Assembly: GCA_944472155.2 (NCBI GenBank)
Contig: OX235272.1
Span: 88,852,020-88,916,019 of the forward strand
Length of the DNA stretch: 64,000 nt
Reading direction: 5' to 3'
Origin: Trichobilharzia szidati
Lineage: Eukaryota > Platyhelminthes > Trematoda > Strigeidida > Schistosomatidae
The notes beneath the pieces were generated by a model. The model was not told where the DNA came from and ran no database searches. It saw nothing but the letters and a program-made list of their open reading frames with translations. The position numbers were made by a program, and so were the translations under genes. Positions 33,530 to 44,261 of the stretch are shown here, piece after piece (the stretch's first letter is position 1; every line of letters starts with the position of its first letter).

Positions 33530-34330
33530 TTGGTGTTGGTGATTGCCTACATTCATTGATATGAAAGGACACATACCGTGTCTTTTCACAGCTAATTTAT
33601 GCTCCTGGATTCTGAGTCTGGAGGGGACGTCCACTTTGACCAGTGTAGTGTTCATCACAGTTAATGCAACTTATTTTGTAGATGGTATTGATCCTATCTT
33701 GTTTTGATGTTGGGTCTTTTGGTCTGCACAATATTGAATGAAGCGAATGTGTGTGTGTGTGTGTGTTATTTCCGAGATATTCTTTATAAATAGGAGAGTG
33801 AATGTTTTCATGGTTTTTAGTGTTGGTCTCTTGCAGGTATTACGAATTGAGTTTAAACACTTTTTGATGAAATTGTATGAGTTAGTAAATATTTCCTTTC
33901 TGTTCTCTTCAGTACTGGAGTGCACTGCAGTGTGTTTGAACTCTTTTAGACAATGTCTGTACACAGCTTCTTCTGTGAGTCATCGAATTACTGCTACCAT
34001 AGCTGAGTATTTGATCTGAGAGTGTTGATATTCTCTATACTTGCGTTTCCAAATTTCCTCTATTAGTTCTCTTGATTGAGATATCACAGAATGGTATTTT
34101 GTTGTTATGATTCTTCTTCTCTTGTGAATTTGATATCTTCAAATTTGTTGATTAATTTGTGGGTGTACTCCAAATTATTTCTTTTAAATATAACCAGTGT
34201 ATCATCAACATAACATACCCAGATTTTCGGTTTTATTATAGGTAGACTTATCAAATCTTTTCTTGGCATAACGGCTTCAGCAATTAGTTATGATATGGAC
34301 GATCCCAGTAGTGTTCATTTTATCTGTTTG
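33530..34330 (-). mobile_element. PLE GIY-YIG fragment, copy 2, with linker
   Basis: The GATCAATACCATCTACAAAA start on the minus strand repeats copy 1 (duplicated for about 165 bp). Upstream on that strand lie a linker (TKRPNIKTRIGSI-type, then NSYNFIKKCLNSIRN) and further eroded PLE sequence. A (TG)n tract at 33749-33766 interrupts it. Confidence 0.65.
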
Positions 34331-34435
34331 TACATCTGAACTGGAAATATGTGGCAGGCTCCCGGTTAGAACTCTGCGACTGACACACTCTATTGTTTCT
34401 CTGGTTTCAATTACCACCAAATAATACTGACAGTA

Positions 34436-34850
34436 TCATGTATTAGTTTGCAGGGATTTCATTAGTTGCAGGTGATATCAGTTAGCGAACCACTGGAAAA
34501 CCGGCAGGAAGTACTGGGCAGCTGTTTCGTCCTAGTATGGGGCTCTGCATTAGCATGCACCCACTAGGATTCGAGCTTAGGACCTTCCAGCTAGGAGGCG
34601 ACCTCGTAGACCATTCCGTCACTTGTAGAAGTTGGAATTCGTGGGCCGTTGAATCGGATCCCAGTGGCTGAGTAGTCTGTGGGCTCGTCTCTTAACTAGA
34701 AGCCCCTGAGTTTGAATCCCGGTGAGGGTGTACTGATGAGAAGTGCCAAATCAGAACACAACAGCTGTCCAGTACTCCCTGGCTTTCCAACGGTTCTCTA
34801 ACTGATGTCAACTGGTGATCAAATACCTACATCAGTCTGCCAAATTAATT
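34436..34850. mobile_element. SINE-B inverted pair
   Basis: A minus copy (34440-34625) and a plus copy (34625-34850) meet head to head in the 5' block (GTCACTTGTAGAAGTTGGAA). Both carry hammerhead-like cores: GGCAGCTGTTTCGTCC on the minus side, and CTGATGAGAAGTGCCAAATC with mutated ACACAACAGC on the plus side. Confidence 0.75.
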
Positions 34851-36305
34851 CTAACTCAGATACTCAGAGCAATATGAAACTTGTATTTTTATCAGACATA
34901 AGTGTGTGTGTATGTGTGACATAGAGAGACAGAGGTATGTTTCTATCTCACCACAACCTTATTGGTGGTATTTTTCAAAATTTCACTGTACTCGTGTGTT
35001 ATTGTTTGTTTGCTTATTTCAGTGTATTGATGAAAAATGGTGCCATGCAAGCATAACAAATACTCTCTCTCTATCCATATATGTGTGCAGCACAGCAGTA
35101 CACAAAACCACAATGTAGTATGCATGAATATGAGTAGGTGCACGTGTTTGTGCATATGCATGACACGTTGCAACGCACACACACATAAGGTGACCAGCTC
35201 ATTTAATGATAATCTCTTCACATATTAAATACAAAGTTACTTTCACTAATGAGTAAATGTGAATCAGTTTGAGTAAATCATTGTGGAATTACACTCAACT
35301 AATTATTATTGCTCAATAATGAATTGGAAAGTTTAATTCAACAGAAGCTACTAAAAAGGGGGAGTATTTTTTTCCCTTATTTAATCAAATATCAGAACAA
35401 CTCAAGGATAAAGAAAATTTGTTTTTATGCAGCTAGAAAGCTAAAATTCACTGAAAATCCAGTTGTAACTTCCATAACTACAGTCAAATTCATCAATTTG
35501 AATATGCATAGAAAAGATTTTCAAAGAGAGATTAAAAATTTACGTTATGGAGGTTATGACTACTTGTTATTCTAACGCTATATTAGTAGTCTATTAAAAA
35601 TTAATGTCAAAAATAGTCTAGATTATTTATCAACATACATTGTTTGCTCCATTCTACTTGAATATAAGCGAAAAAAGATAGATAAGTCTGCATTTAACAA
35701 ACACTGCTAATTGCGATCCCAATACAATCATATCTGTGTATATATGTAAACATACTTAGACTTTTATTTGAATTCATTTAACATTGTACACTGTTGATAG
35801 CTTGAACATAAATGATGCTCACTTCGAATTGGATTATTATAGTATGTTTATACACTACTCTGGTCAATCAGTTTCAGAGTATTGGTGAGTACATTATTGA
35901 TTTGCTTATTTATTTATTATTTTTCTTTTATTTCCTTCTCATATTTATGCGATAAAATGTAATTTTGTCACTTTGGTTCACATAAACGAATAGGGTATGG
36001 AAGGGTTATAATGTCTACGCCAAAAGAGATATAATTGCATAATCCTTCCACTATAATTTTTGCTATACATTTTTATTGGGGGGAGGGGGGGCTGACGAAA
36101 TGATACCGGTATTCAGTTTGAAATTCTGTAATCGGATCTGAAATGCTCCAAGTTCGATTACTGTTTAATTCTTATAATGAAATAACACTTAGTCCCTTGA
36201 AGAAAAAATGACCACAAAGCAATTTTTGCCGCAGTTATCAATTTATATATATGAATGATCTGATATAAAAACAAGGTTAATTAGATAGCAACTAAAGTAA
36301 GATTG
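34851..36305. other. AT-rich gap, no assigned feature
   Basis: Holds a short GT tract at 34904-34918 and a G-rich run at 36080-36091. An 88-codon frame at 35309-35575 has no recognised domain. No repeat family was identified. Confidence 0.3.
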
Positions 36306-36309
36306 ATAC

Positions 36310-36787
36310 TTTGATTGGATACTAGTAACTAGTGTGATGTGTCTAGTCCTTTGTTTGGTGCAGATTGAATTCTATCAGATAACTTTGCAACGTGGCCACC
36401 ATTCTCGGTACCTTGCCATCACGGTGCACATTTATTTGATGATATTGGATGGTTGGAAGCAATCGACGGGAAGCTTTGAACCTAGATTTCGTGCTAGTTG
36501 GTACTCACCAGTCAGCAAGGCGTATCTGCAACCTTGAAAGAACTCATGTGCCTTCTGAGATTTGAACCCTACTTCACCCAATGCTGCAGCCAGAGACGTT
36601 ACCACTGAGCTATTTGGGCTTGCAATCGACCTCCTGCCTTCCACCATTTAATATCATCAAATCAATGTGCACCGTGATGGCGAGCTACCCAGAATAGTGG
36701 TCACATTGCAAACCTGACTGATAGAATTCAGTCTGCACCAAAGAAAGGACTAGACACATCACACTAGTTAATAGTGTCCAATCAAAA
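36310..36787. mobile_element. SINE-C with about 140-bp inverted arms
   Basis: The left arm 36310-36450 is the reverse complement of the right arm 36645-36787 (shared, in left orientation: TAACTAGTGTGATGTGTCTA, GTCCTTTGTTTGGTGCAGA, CCATCACGGTGCACAT). Between them, 36452-36644 holds a minus-oriented SINE-C body and tRNA-like head (GAGCTATTTGGGC). The arms correspond to the SINE-C 3' end, so the structure is two SINE-C 3' ends facing outward. Confidence 0.75.
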
Positions 36788-37020
36788 ATATCCAATACAG
36801 TCCTTCAGGAGGTCAGTCACGAGCCCGAATAGCTCAGTGGTAACGTCTCTGACTGCAGTACTCACTGGGTGACGCGGGTTCGAGTCTCAGAGGGGACATG
36901 AGTTCCTTCAAAGTTGCAGATACGCCTTACTGTCTGGTGACTGCGAACTAGCACGAAACCTAGGTCAGACTGGGCTTCCTTGCCGATTGCCTCCAACCAT
37001 CTAATATCATCAAATCAAAG
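36788..37020 (+). mobile_element. SINE-C, clean tRNA-like head
   Basis: GAGCCCGAATAGCTCAGTGG-TAACGTCTCTGACTGCAG gives box A; CGGGTTCGAGTCTC gives box B. The body runs TTCAAAGTTGCAGATACGCC to CCTCCAACCATCTAATATCA. It lacks the 3' arm. The head looks tRNA-derived, but parent identity is unclear. Confidence 0.8.
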
Positions 37021-37329
37021 TAAGATCGAGTTAGTAAGTTAGATGACGTTATATAACTCACTAAAATGTTTCAACTTAGGTCAGGATAGCAACAGAGGTG
37101 ATTACAGGTAGAGACTAAGTAGATGTGGGGTAGAGAATAATGCCATTTAAATTAGAACTGAAATTGAGCAAATAAGTTGGATAACGTAACATAAATGCCT
37201 AGAAATTGAGCGTTGGTCAAGTCAGTAACAGTGGTAATGAGGTGTAGAAATTAAATCGGGTGAGGGTAGAGAACAAGTAAGTTGAATATGTAAAATATTA
37301 CAATTGAAAAGACAAAATATGAATGAAGA
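37021..37329. other. No recognisable feature
   Basis: Purine-rich unassigned sequence. Confidence 0.3.
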
Positions 37330-37700
37330 GACAGAAGGGAAGAAATAGAATTTACCTGTCGGGTATTAAGATAGATTACGTCCATTGCAAGTGTAGTGAT
37401 TGAACGAACTTCTTATGTATGCAGAGTTCAAAACTTAGCAAGTGAATTGCCATTGCCTCTGCAATTTGAAGAAGTTTGATTCGTACACTTTTAGGAAGAT
37501 TGCTTCGTATTCTCTAGACAACTTTGAAGTTTGTTTGGGGTCTAACTTGGTGTCCGGAATATGTATATATGAAGGTTTCGAAACCAACATGTATCAGACA
37601 CGTGTTTTGTACTAGTTTCACTGACTGATAGGTCATTCCACGTCTTGATATTTTCCTTTTCTTGATCGCTTTCGCCGTTATCTTTACTTCCACCGTATGT
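37330..37700 (-). mobile_element. PLE C-terminal fragment
   Basis: The minus-strand frame reads HQVRPQTNFKVV, one stop, then RIRSNLPKSVRIKLLQIAEA and AIHLLSFELCIHKKFV. This matches the PLE C-terminal pattern FKV.Y...R...LL..AEA.AI...KP.LC.QK seen at 40.8 and 63.1 kb. Confidence 0.65.
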
Positions 37701-38029
37701 CACCTGACTTGGCGTTTGTTTATCCTCACATGTTTCACTAGGCTAGACAGTAGATGGACTGATTTCATTCTGCTTATTTCTAAGCTTATTCAGATAAAAA
37801 TTTAATGATTTTTCAATAGACTACTATTTTATATATTTTGTTTTTGTTTTTTCAAATGCCAAGTAAATAAATTCAGTATAAATAATGATTTCACTCAAAT
37901 AAATTTTTTTTCCTCTGATTATTTCACCATGTAAAAATGCAAATCACGCGTAAACACCCTCGATTGTAGACCTATAAAATTAATAAATCACGAAAATTTC
38001 ATAGATATATGGATAGAATGGGCGCTGTG
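37701..38029. other. No recognisable feature
   Basis: AT-rich unassigned sequence. Confidence 0.3.
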
Positions 38030-38345
38030 GTAGAACATAATACCAACCTTTCAAGGTCTTGATATGATTATGAGCAGTAAGTTGTGCTCAAAACGTTATC
38101 AGAAAATTATACTCTATCAATATGTATTTTGAGCTAGCATATAGACCGTGGTCAAGGTTTGATTTCTGGCAGAGGCACTCCTAAACCTCTCGTAGCCGGT
38201 AGTAGACGCATGGTAAACAGGGAAGGTGGTACGTGAAGATAGTAATCCACACCCTGTAAAAACAGTATCATTGCTACTGAAAATTCGAAGCTCAAAACTC
38301 GAAGTCCTATTTTCCAATCAGATAGCAAAAACGAGTGCAAGAAAA
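38030..38345 (+). mobile_element. PLE pLTR fragment followed by eroded SINE-A
   Basis: 38057-38105 carries the pLTR core (CTTGATATGATTATGAGCAG, TGTGCTCAAAACGTTATCAG). 38130-38340 resembles the SINE-A body and tail (AGGCACTCCTAAACCTC, AAACAGGGAAGGTGGTACG, TGAAGATAGTAATCCACACC, GAAGTCCTATTTTCC). The tRNA head is nearly gone. Confidence 0.55.
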
Positions 38346-38479
38346 TGAGTTATAGCAAGACAAACTTGCCTAGCTTTTGTTCCAGTATACTTGAATAGGT
38401 AGAAAAAGGGAGATCAGTCATGATTTGAATTTCATTGGATAGTCGTATTTGATATTGTGTTAGTTGCTTAGAATAAATT

Positions 38480-38755
38480 TCAACAGCTGGTTTTTAGGGA
38501 TTAGATTTGTTTTTACGAGCTGATCAAGGATTGATATCAGTTAGAGAACCATTGAAAACCAGCACTGGAGTGCTGTCAGACAGCTGTTTCATCCTAGTTT
38601 GCGAATCATCATCATCAGTATGCACCCACCGCCAGGGTTCGAACCCAGGACCTTCCGGTTACAAGGCAAGCTAGCTCGTATACCATTCAGCCACCGGTAT
38701 CCGACTCAATGACCAGTGCATGAATTCTAACTTCTGCCAATTCGTGATTTAGCTT
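38480..38755 (-). mobile_element. SINE-B
   Basis: TTGATATCAGTTAGAGAACC, the variant block GGAGTGCTGTCAGACAGCTG, TTTCATCCTAGTTTGCGAAT, GGTTCGAACCCAGGACCTTC, GTATACCATTCAGCCACCGG, CCAATTCGTGATT. Closely related to the copies at 26.3 and 56.3 kb. Confidence 0.8.
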
Positions 38756-38929
38756 AGAATAATGCTGTAATCATATCAGATGTTACGTTTATTCTTATCA
38801 AGGTATTTTATCAACTGTTTTTTACACAATTGAAATGTCTATCGTTGCCTTGGCTATAATATTCGCGAAAAACGCCTCACGATAGCCTTTATCCTCATAT
38901 GTTTCTTTTATCAAATACTTTTGTTCTGT

Positions 38930-39315
38930 GATGGATGTTAAGAAGATTTAAAAGGCACTTTGATAAATAAAGAATATTCCTTCCTATAACCTTCTCCTCA
39001 CCAGGTTCTACATTAATATGACAGTAATAATTAAAGAATTATTGTTATTAACAACACTAATGGTCATTTAAATTACATTGAATCAATAATATCGACAGAT
39101 TTCACTTCAAAAGCATCAGTGAGAGGGAGATAATACGTAATAATATAACGCAGAACTATATGTCAAATAATTAAGGGAAGTAACACAGAAGAGATGAATT
39201 TATACGTTAGACAGCAGTCTAGGATAGCAGTGCTGGCTATTTCTGTTTCTTTTGCACACAGAGCTCTGTTTGATTTAGGCGAATTCCAATGGCCTGACAC
39301 CCTTCAACAGTATCT
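38930..39315 (-). mobile_element. PLE 3' fragment
   Basis: The terminal motif region (GAACCTGGTGAGGAGAAGG on the minus strand near 39000) and the pre-terminal coding remnant at 39225-39300 (GCACACAGAGCTCTGTTTGA) are arranged as at 13.25-13.55 kb. Confidence 0.5.
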
Positions 39316-39838
39316 ATCCATGACCTTATGAAGGATCGTGTCCACGATCATTCAATCATATAAAATGTATGACGAAATTCATTCAGTAAGTTAGAATGCC
39401 ATATTGCGCAATTTTTAAATCCTTTGTCTTACATACCATAATTATTCTTAAGCATTTTTCGACATTTATATCTCTAATGAGTTAAAGTTCGTTTAAAAGA
39501 GGTGTAAATATCAATTTTATGTACTGTCTGTACAACATGTTTCTCGATAGAAGAGCTGGGTCATCTGTTTTTACCATTATTAGGTTCAGAGGATTGGATA
39601 TGCTTCTGAAGTCATTTAGGGGTATGCTGTAATACCCTCGTAGATCGACAAGTCCTCTTCATGTATGTGTGACCACAGACACATTTAAAGAACTTCTGTG
39701 GACAATGATTATCAACAAGAGGAGTTCATAAGGAGATATTAAGTGGTCAGAGCACCGAGACCCATTCTCCAACTTGTCACTAGGAATGAGGTACAAATCA
39801 AGCTAACCTATATGGGGGATCATTATAATTATTGTTTT
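39316..39838. other. No recognisable feature
   Basis: Unassigned AT-rich sequence. Confidence 0.3.
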
Positions 39839-39839
39839 C

Positions 39840-40505
39840 TCTAATTCCTAGAGTAACATAGGACTTAAGCCGCACGTCTCCATTCCGTTCGGTTGTCTGC
39901 CAACGTTTTCACCTGGCTTCACGTCTGTACACATGCTTTCATCTCCTCTTCACATGACCTCCTCCAAGTCACCCTTGCACTGACGACCAACTCGCCGCTT
40001 CCCTTTTGGCTTCCACTCGAGCGATGGCTTGTTTAATGATGTCACTTGATGGTTTTCTCAGAGTATAGCCAGTCCATCTCCATTTCTTCCTGCGGATTTG
40101 TTACACAATTGGTTCCTGGTTGGTTCGCTCCCAGAGATCTCTATTGCTGATCTTTTCTGGCTATCAGATCTTGAGTTTTGAGCGAAGACAGTTGTTGATG
40201 AAAGTCTGTAGTTTATTCCAAGTGCTCTTAATGACGCGTCAAGTCTCCGATCCACATAGTAGCACTGACTTCACATTGGATTTGAAAATCCGTTTCTTAT
40301 TTTTCATGCTGAGTGCTATTGACCTCCACACAGACTTGAGAGAGATGAAAGCTCGCCTGGCTTTCTCGATCCTCGCTGCTTTGATATCCTCATCAGTTCC
40401 GTTCTCCTGTAGTTGAAACGATTCTTTCTAGGTCGGTAGGTAAAGGAGGTTACTTCTTTCATTATCAGCTGTGGGGTCATACCAGCCTGATAAATAAACA
40501 AAGAT
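39840..40505 (-). mobile_element. RTE-type LINE, distal RT to 3' end
   Basis: Begins AATTCCTAGAGTAACATAGG, the 3' end reversed. It is collinear with 53720-54350: complement of the C-terminal tail (GCCGCTTCCCTTTTGGCTTC), then the RT thumb (minus frame EVTSFTYRPRKNRFNYRR, family ETTSFTYLGS). It carries stops. Confidence 0.75.
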
Positions 40506-40539
40506 TGAACGTTGCGACTGAAAAGATTTTTTATCCTGC

Positions 40540-40920
40540 TAAGATCTTAATAATTGAGAATGTGAAGTCTGTATATCCATCTAGGCCATCAGAGCATAAG
40601 AAAAATGGTGTCATACCCTGCTTTATCTACTAGTTTATGTGTGCCTGTGCTTACCATATATAGGGAAGACTTAAGGTATGTCCTTAAATGTCTTCAGAAA
40701 CAAATCCAATCCTCTGAACCCATCAATAGTGATGAAAACAGGCGACCTAGCTCTTCTATTGGGAAACATATTACGGAGATGTCAGATGAAACTGATACTT
40801 ACACCTCTTTTAAACTTATCTATAAAACGTGTTTGGAGGGAGGGTGACCTGAAGTTTATGCAATCCTTAGAGTTTAGGAAATTGAAACCGGCTTTATGTG
40901 TTCAGCAGGTAAAGTAAGTT
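40540..40920 (+). mobile_element. PLE GIY-YIG remnant and C-terminus
   Basis: ALSTSLCVPVLTIYREDLRY is a worn GIY-YIG start (C-C-PYIG expected). The C-terminal part is SSIGKHITEMSDETDTYTSF, KLIYKTCLEG, frameshift, then GDLKFMQSLEFRKLKPALCV. It matches the PLE end FKVIY...LL..E...I...KP.LC.Q. Confidence 0.6.
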
Positions 40921-41305
40921 GATAATATAGTAAAACTGCTTGCTCTTATCAGCCATATTGTGAGTAGATGATAAGATGATCAGGAGATAGGACAGGCTGA
41001 ATTTTCCAGCTCCATGTGTAATCATTCCACTATTCAAAATTATTAAGCGCCAGTTGTGTATGAAATCTCTAACTCCATCAGTCTTAAGGTCTAAACATTA
41101 TTGATCCTAAGGGAAAGAGCTTTCAAGATAAACACAAATGTGAAACATGACTGAAAAATAATCTGTGTCCAGTTATCTAGTTGTAAAAGATTTGAAGTTA
41201 CTTCATGATTCCGTACAATTCGAATTTACTACGTTTTTACATCACTGTAGCAGTAGGAAGTGAGTTAGAGTAAAGCAGATGGTGATAAGGAATATTAATA
41301 ATCCC
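40921..41305. other. No recognisable feature
   Basis: Unassigned sequence. Confidence 0.3.
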
Positions 41306-41309
41306 TTGG

Positions 41310-41665
41310 GTTTTTCATTTCATCCTATTCTTTGCAGTCTTTTCGAAGTCGCACCGCTGGTGCCCTCAGGCTTTAATTTCCTCCTCAAGTGACCTTCTCC
41401 ATGTCATCCTCAGGTGCCATTCGAGTTCCACTCGACGGCCTGCATTGTGTGTGGTGTCATTCAACAGTCTTCCCAGCGTATATCTCATCCCTTTCCATTT
41501 CCTAGTGTATTTTGTTGATCAATAGATGCTTGACTGCTTCGTTGCTAGAGTTCATTGTCCCTAATCCTTTCTGGCCATCTGATCTTCATTCTGGAACCAA
41601 CAAAAGCATCTGTTGTTAAACGTCTGCAGCCTGATGGAAATGCTTTCGTCGCCTAGTTTACTGGC
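41310..41665 (-). mobile_element. RTE-type LINE, 3' part
   Basis: Starts near AATCCCTTGGGTTTTTCATT and carries the complement of the C-terminal tail (GTGCCATTCGAGTTCCACTC, CAACAGTCTTCCCAGCGTAT, CTTTCTGGCCATCTGATCTT). Badly decayed. Confidence 0.6.
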
Positions 41666-41699
41666 TGGCTCTAATTGCGGAAAAAGAGTGAAGCATGGA

Positions 41700-42790
41700 A
41701 GTGAGCCCTGGGCTGGTGGCCCTTCTCTGTAAAATCTATTCAGTCACTACAGAAAATTCTAGGCACAGAAAAAATGTGAAAAGTGAACTTACTCTTCACT
41801 GAAATCGAACAGACTAGGAGACTCGGGCTGGTGAAAGTCTTCACAAAGCCAGTCTGCCAATGCGATGAACAAAGCTGACTATTATTATCGATGGTATTCC
41901 TGTTAGTGGTGGACTGGGTTATTCGGCACACCGTGAGTGAGGATTAGGAAGACAGAAATATGTCGTGCCACCACGAAGACTCTAGAAGATCTGGACTTCG
42001 AGGACGATCTATGTCTAATGTCGCATAACTTCGAAAACTTTCAGGCGAAAACCAGCAAGTTGGTTGAAGAGGGTAGCAGTGAAGACAAGACTTCAAGTGA
42101 ACACAGAGAACACGGAGGTGATAAAGATGACCAAACAAGAACAACAAGCACCAATTAATTACTTTCAACAGGAGAAATTTGAAAGAGGTTACCTCCTTCA
42201 CTTATCTAGCAAACATCCCTTCAGCTACTGGCAGTCCGCATGAAGATGTCAACACCAGTCAGAATCGGAAAGGCAAGACAAACCTTCATATATCCTGCAC
42301 TCAGAACAGCACAAAGAACATCATTCGGATTTTCAACAGTCACCACCTCTATATGGATTAGAAACTTGGTGCGCCTGTGTATCGTCAACAGCATTTCCGA
42401 TGGGCTTTTATCAACAGCTGCACCCTTCACTCGCTCCATACTGAAGTTCAGATGACCAGCCAGCGGGGAAGAATTAGCAACAGGAAACTCTGTGAATGAA
42501 CCGATCGAGAACCTACTGCTCAGCAAGTATTCTGAAGGAAATGTAGATGGATGGGACACACACTGAGTAGACTGTCGGGTGACATTGTACGCCAGACCCC
42601 CTAGAATGGAAATCGAAGGGGAAGTGGCGAGTTTGGCTAGGATCGGAGGATGACATTGAAGATACAGTGTGAGAAGGAGGAGGTTAAAGCTTATGAGGTT
42701 TCGTGAGGATGAGAATAGAGAGCGGGACAGAATGGAAATGTCCTGTTGAAGCCTTATGTTCCACTCGGCACCAAAAGGAATCATAATAAA
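41700..42790 (+). mobile_element. RTE-type LINE, RT to 3' end
   Basis: TKTLEDLDFEDDLCLMSHNF is RT motif C (family F-ADD, here F-EDD, so the conserved Ala is lost). Then come ENFQAKTSKLVEE, a frameshift, RIGKARQTFIYPALRTAQRT, an RPPRMEIEGEVASL tail remnant, and the 3' end CTTATGTTCCACTCGGCACC-AAAAGGAATCATAATAAA. It sits in opposite orientation to the copy at 41.3-41.7 kb. Confidence 0.8.
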
Positions 42791-43429
42791 CCCACTCCTA
42801 AATATTGCTAAAATTATTATAACAGAGCTTCATACTTCATATATATATATATATTCATTAAAGTATTGATTATACCTTGAGTCGATAGATTATTTTCACC
42901 AGACCAAGAACCTTACACCCCAACAGAACACTATGATTCCGTTAATTAACCAAACAATGAATAAAAACGATGAGAAAATGAAGAATGTGCGGAATAAAAT
43001 TATTATGATTGTGATGATGATGAATATTTGTGAAATATGTGAAATATTTGTGTACACACACACTTATAATAAAATATTATATAAATATTGACATTCTTAG
43101 AAAGCTTTGTAGTGGAGTAGAGTAAAATTTTTTTTAAAGAAACAACTTTTATTTTATTTTTTATCAAAAAAAGAAATTGATTAAAAAATTCCTCCGATAT
43201 TTTATCGCCTGTGATGATTAGACGACATCTCTTTGGTGTCTGTGTGTGTGTGTGTGATACACAGTGCTGTAGTTTAGAAAAAGCCAAAAACATCCGACAA
43301 ATTGATTAAAAAACTCACTACTTACTGTCTAGTTGCTACAAGGTCAAATATTATTATTACTATAATTATTACTATTATGTAGCAGTCATGCATTCTTCAG
43401 ACTTGAACTGAAGCAAATAAAATCTAATT
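42791..43429. other. Unassigned; microsatellites
   Basis: Contains (AT)n at 42839-42854 and (TG)n at 43239-43255. No gene or transposon was recognised. Confidence 0.4.
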
Positions 43430-43625
43430 TCAAGCTTGACTACGGATTGGTAACAGGTTGAGAAGTATTGGGAGCTAGGAGGGAGCACTGGACAGCTGTT
43501 TCGTCCTAGTGCTTGAAAACTCATCGGCAGTATGCACCCACTGGTGTTCAAACCCAGGACCTCCAGACGCTGAGACCTGACTAACTTTTACCATTTTGGT
43601 GATTTTTAGCACGACCACTAACCAA
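43430..43625 (-). mobile_element. SINE-B, truncated
   Basis: GACTACGGATTGGTAACAGG, GGAGCACTGGACAGCTGTTT, CGTCCTAGTGCTTG, then TCAAACCCAGGACCTCCAG. The tRNA head is mostly deleted. Confidence 0.7.
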
Positions 43626-43654
43626 TCCCTAGAAACTAAATCTTCGAAATTAGT

Positions 43655-44022
43655 CTGATGTTCGCTGGTGACTGGCTTCAGGATGAAGTTGACTGGAGTT
43701 CTAGTGAGAAGTAATGACTAGTGGGGTCCACCCGCTCGGGAGTGAAGAAGGATACTAACCGATGGCATTGCCTGGTGGTTGCGCTATAAGTCACGAATTG
43801 GTAGAAGTTAGAATTCATATGGTGGCCACTGAGTTGGGTCCCAGTGACTGATTGGTCTGTAAGCTTGCCTTGTCGCCCTCGGTTCGAACCCTGGCGGTGG
43901 GTGAGTGTTGCCGATGAGTCCCAAACTAGGACGAAACAGCTATCCGGTACTCCCTGTTGGTTTTCGATGGTGAAACTCGAAATAAATCAAATCCCTACAA
44001 ACTAACTCTTGAAAATCTACTT
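43655..44022 (+). mobile_element. SINE-B, full length
   Basis: A complete copy: GTTCGCTGGTGACTGGC, GATGAAGTTGACTGGAGTTC, GTCACGAATTGGTAGAAGTT, head TCCCAGTGACTGATTGGTCT, box B CGGTTCGAACCCTGG, hammerhead core CCGATGAGTCCC...AGGACGAAACAGC, 3' end AAATCCCTACAAACTAACTC. The head-to-head minus copy lies just upstream. Confidence 0.85.
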
Positions 44023-44261
44023 TCCTCTGCCTTACTGAAATGACTCACTCTCTGTTGTTGTGAGTTCATTTCATTCTGCTTAGCAGCTTACTAACTGACT
44101 TTACACCTTTCTTTGACATTAATTCATGATTTATAAAATGCAAGCCAGCTTTTCTAATTATTACTGTAGTTATTAGAGTTATTGACGTAATATACTGATG
44201 ACTGAATTTAGAACAGGGGACTTTTTCGTGATGGAATTTGATGCTATGTTTCATGCTTCAA

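Noticed and set aside
35309..35575. 88-codon Lys-rich frame as a host exon
   Set aside because: No recognised domain and no convincing splice-site context or homologous second exon. Left as unassigned.
36080..36091. G-quadruplex at the G-rich run
   Set aside because: GGGGGGAGGGGGGG is a single run pair without four separated G tracts; not enough to call.
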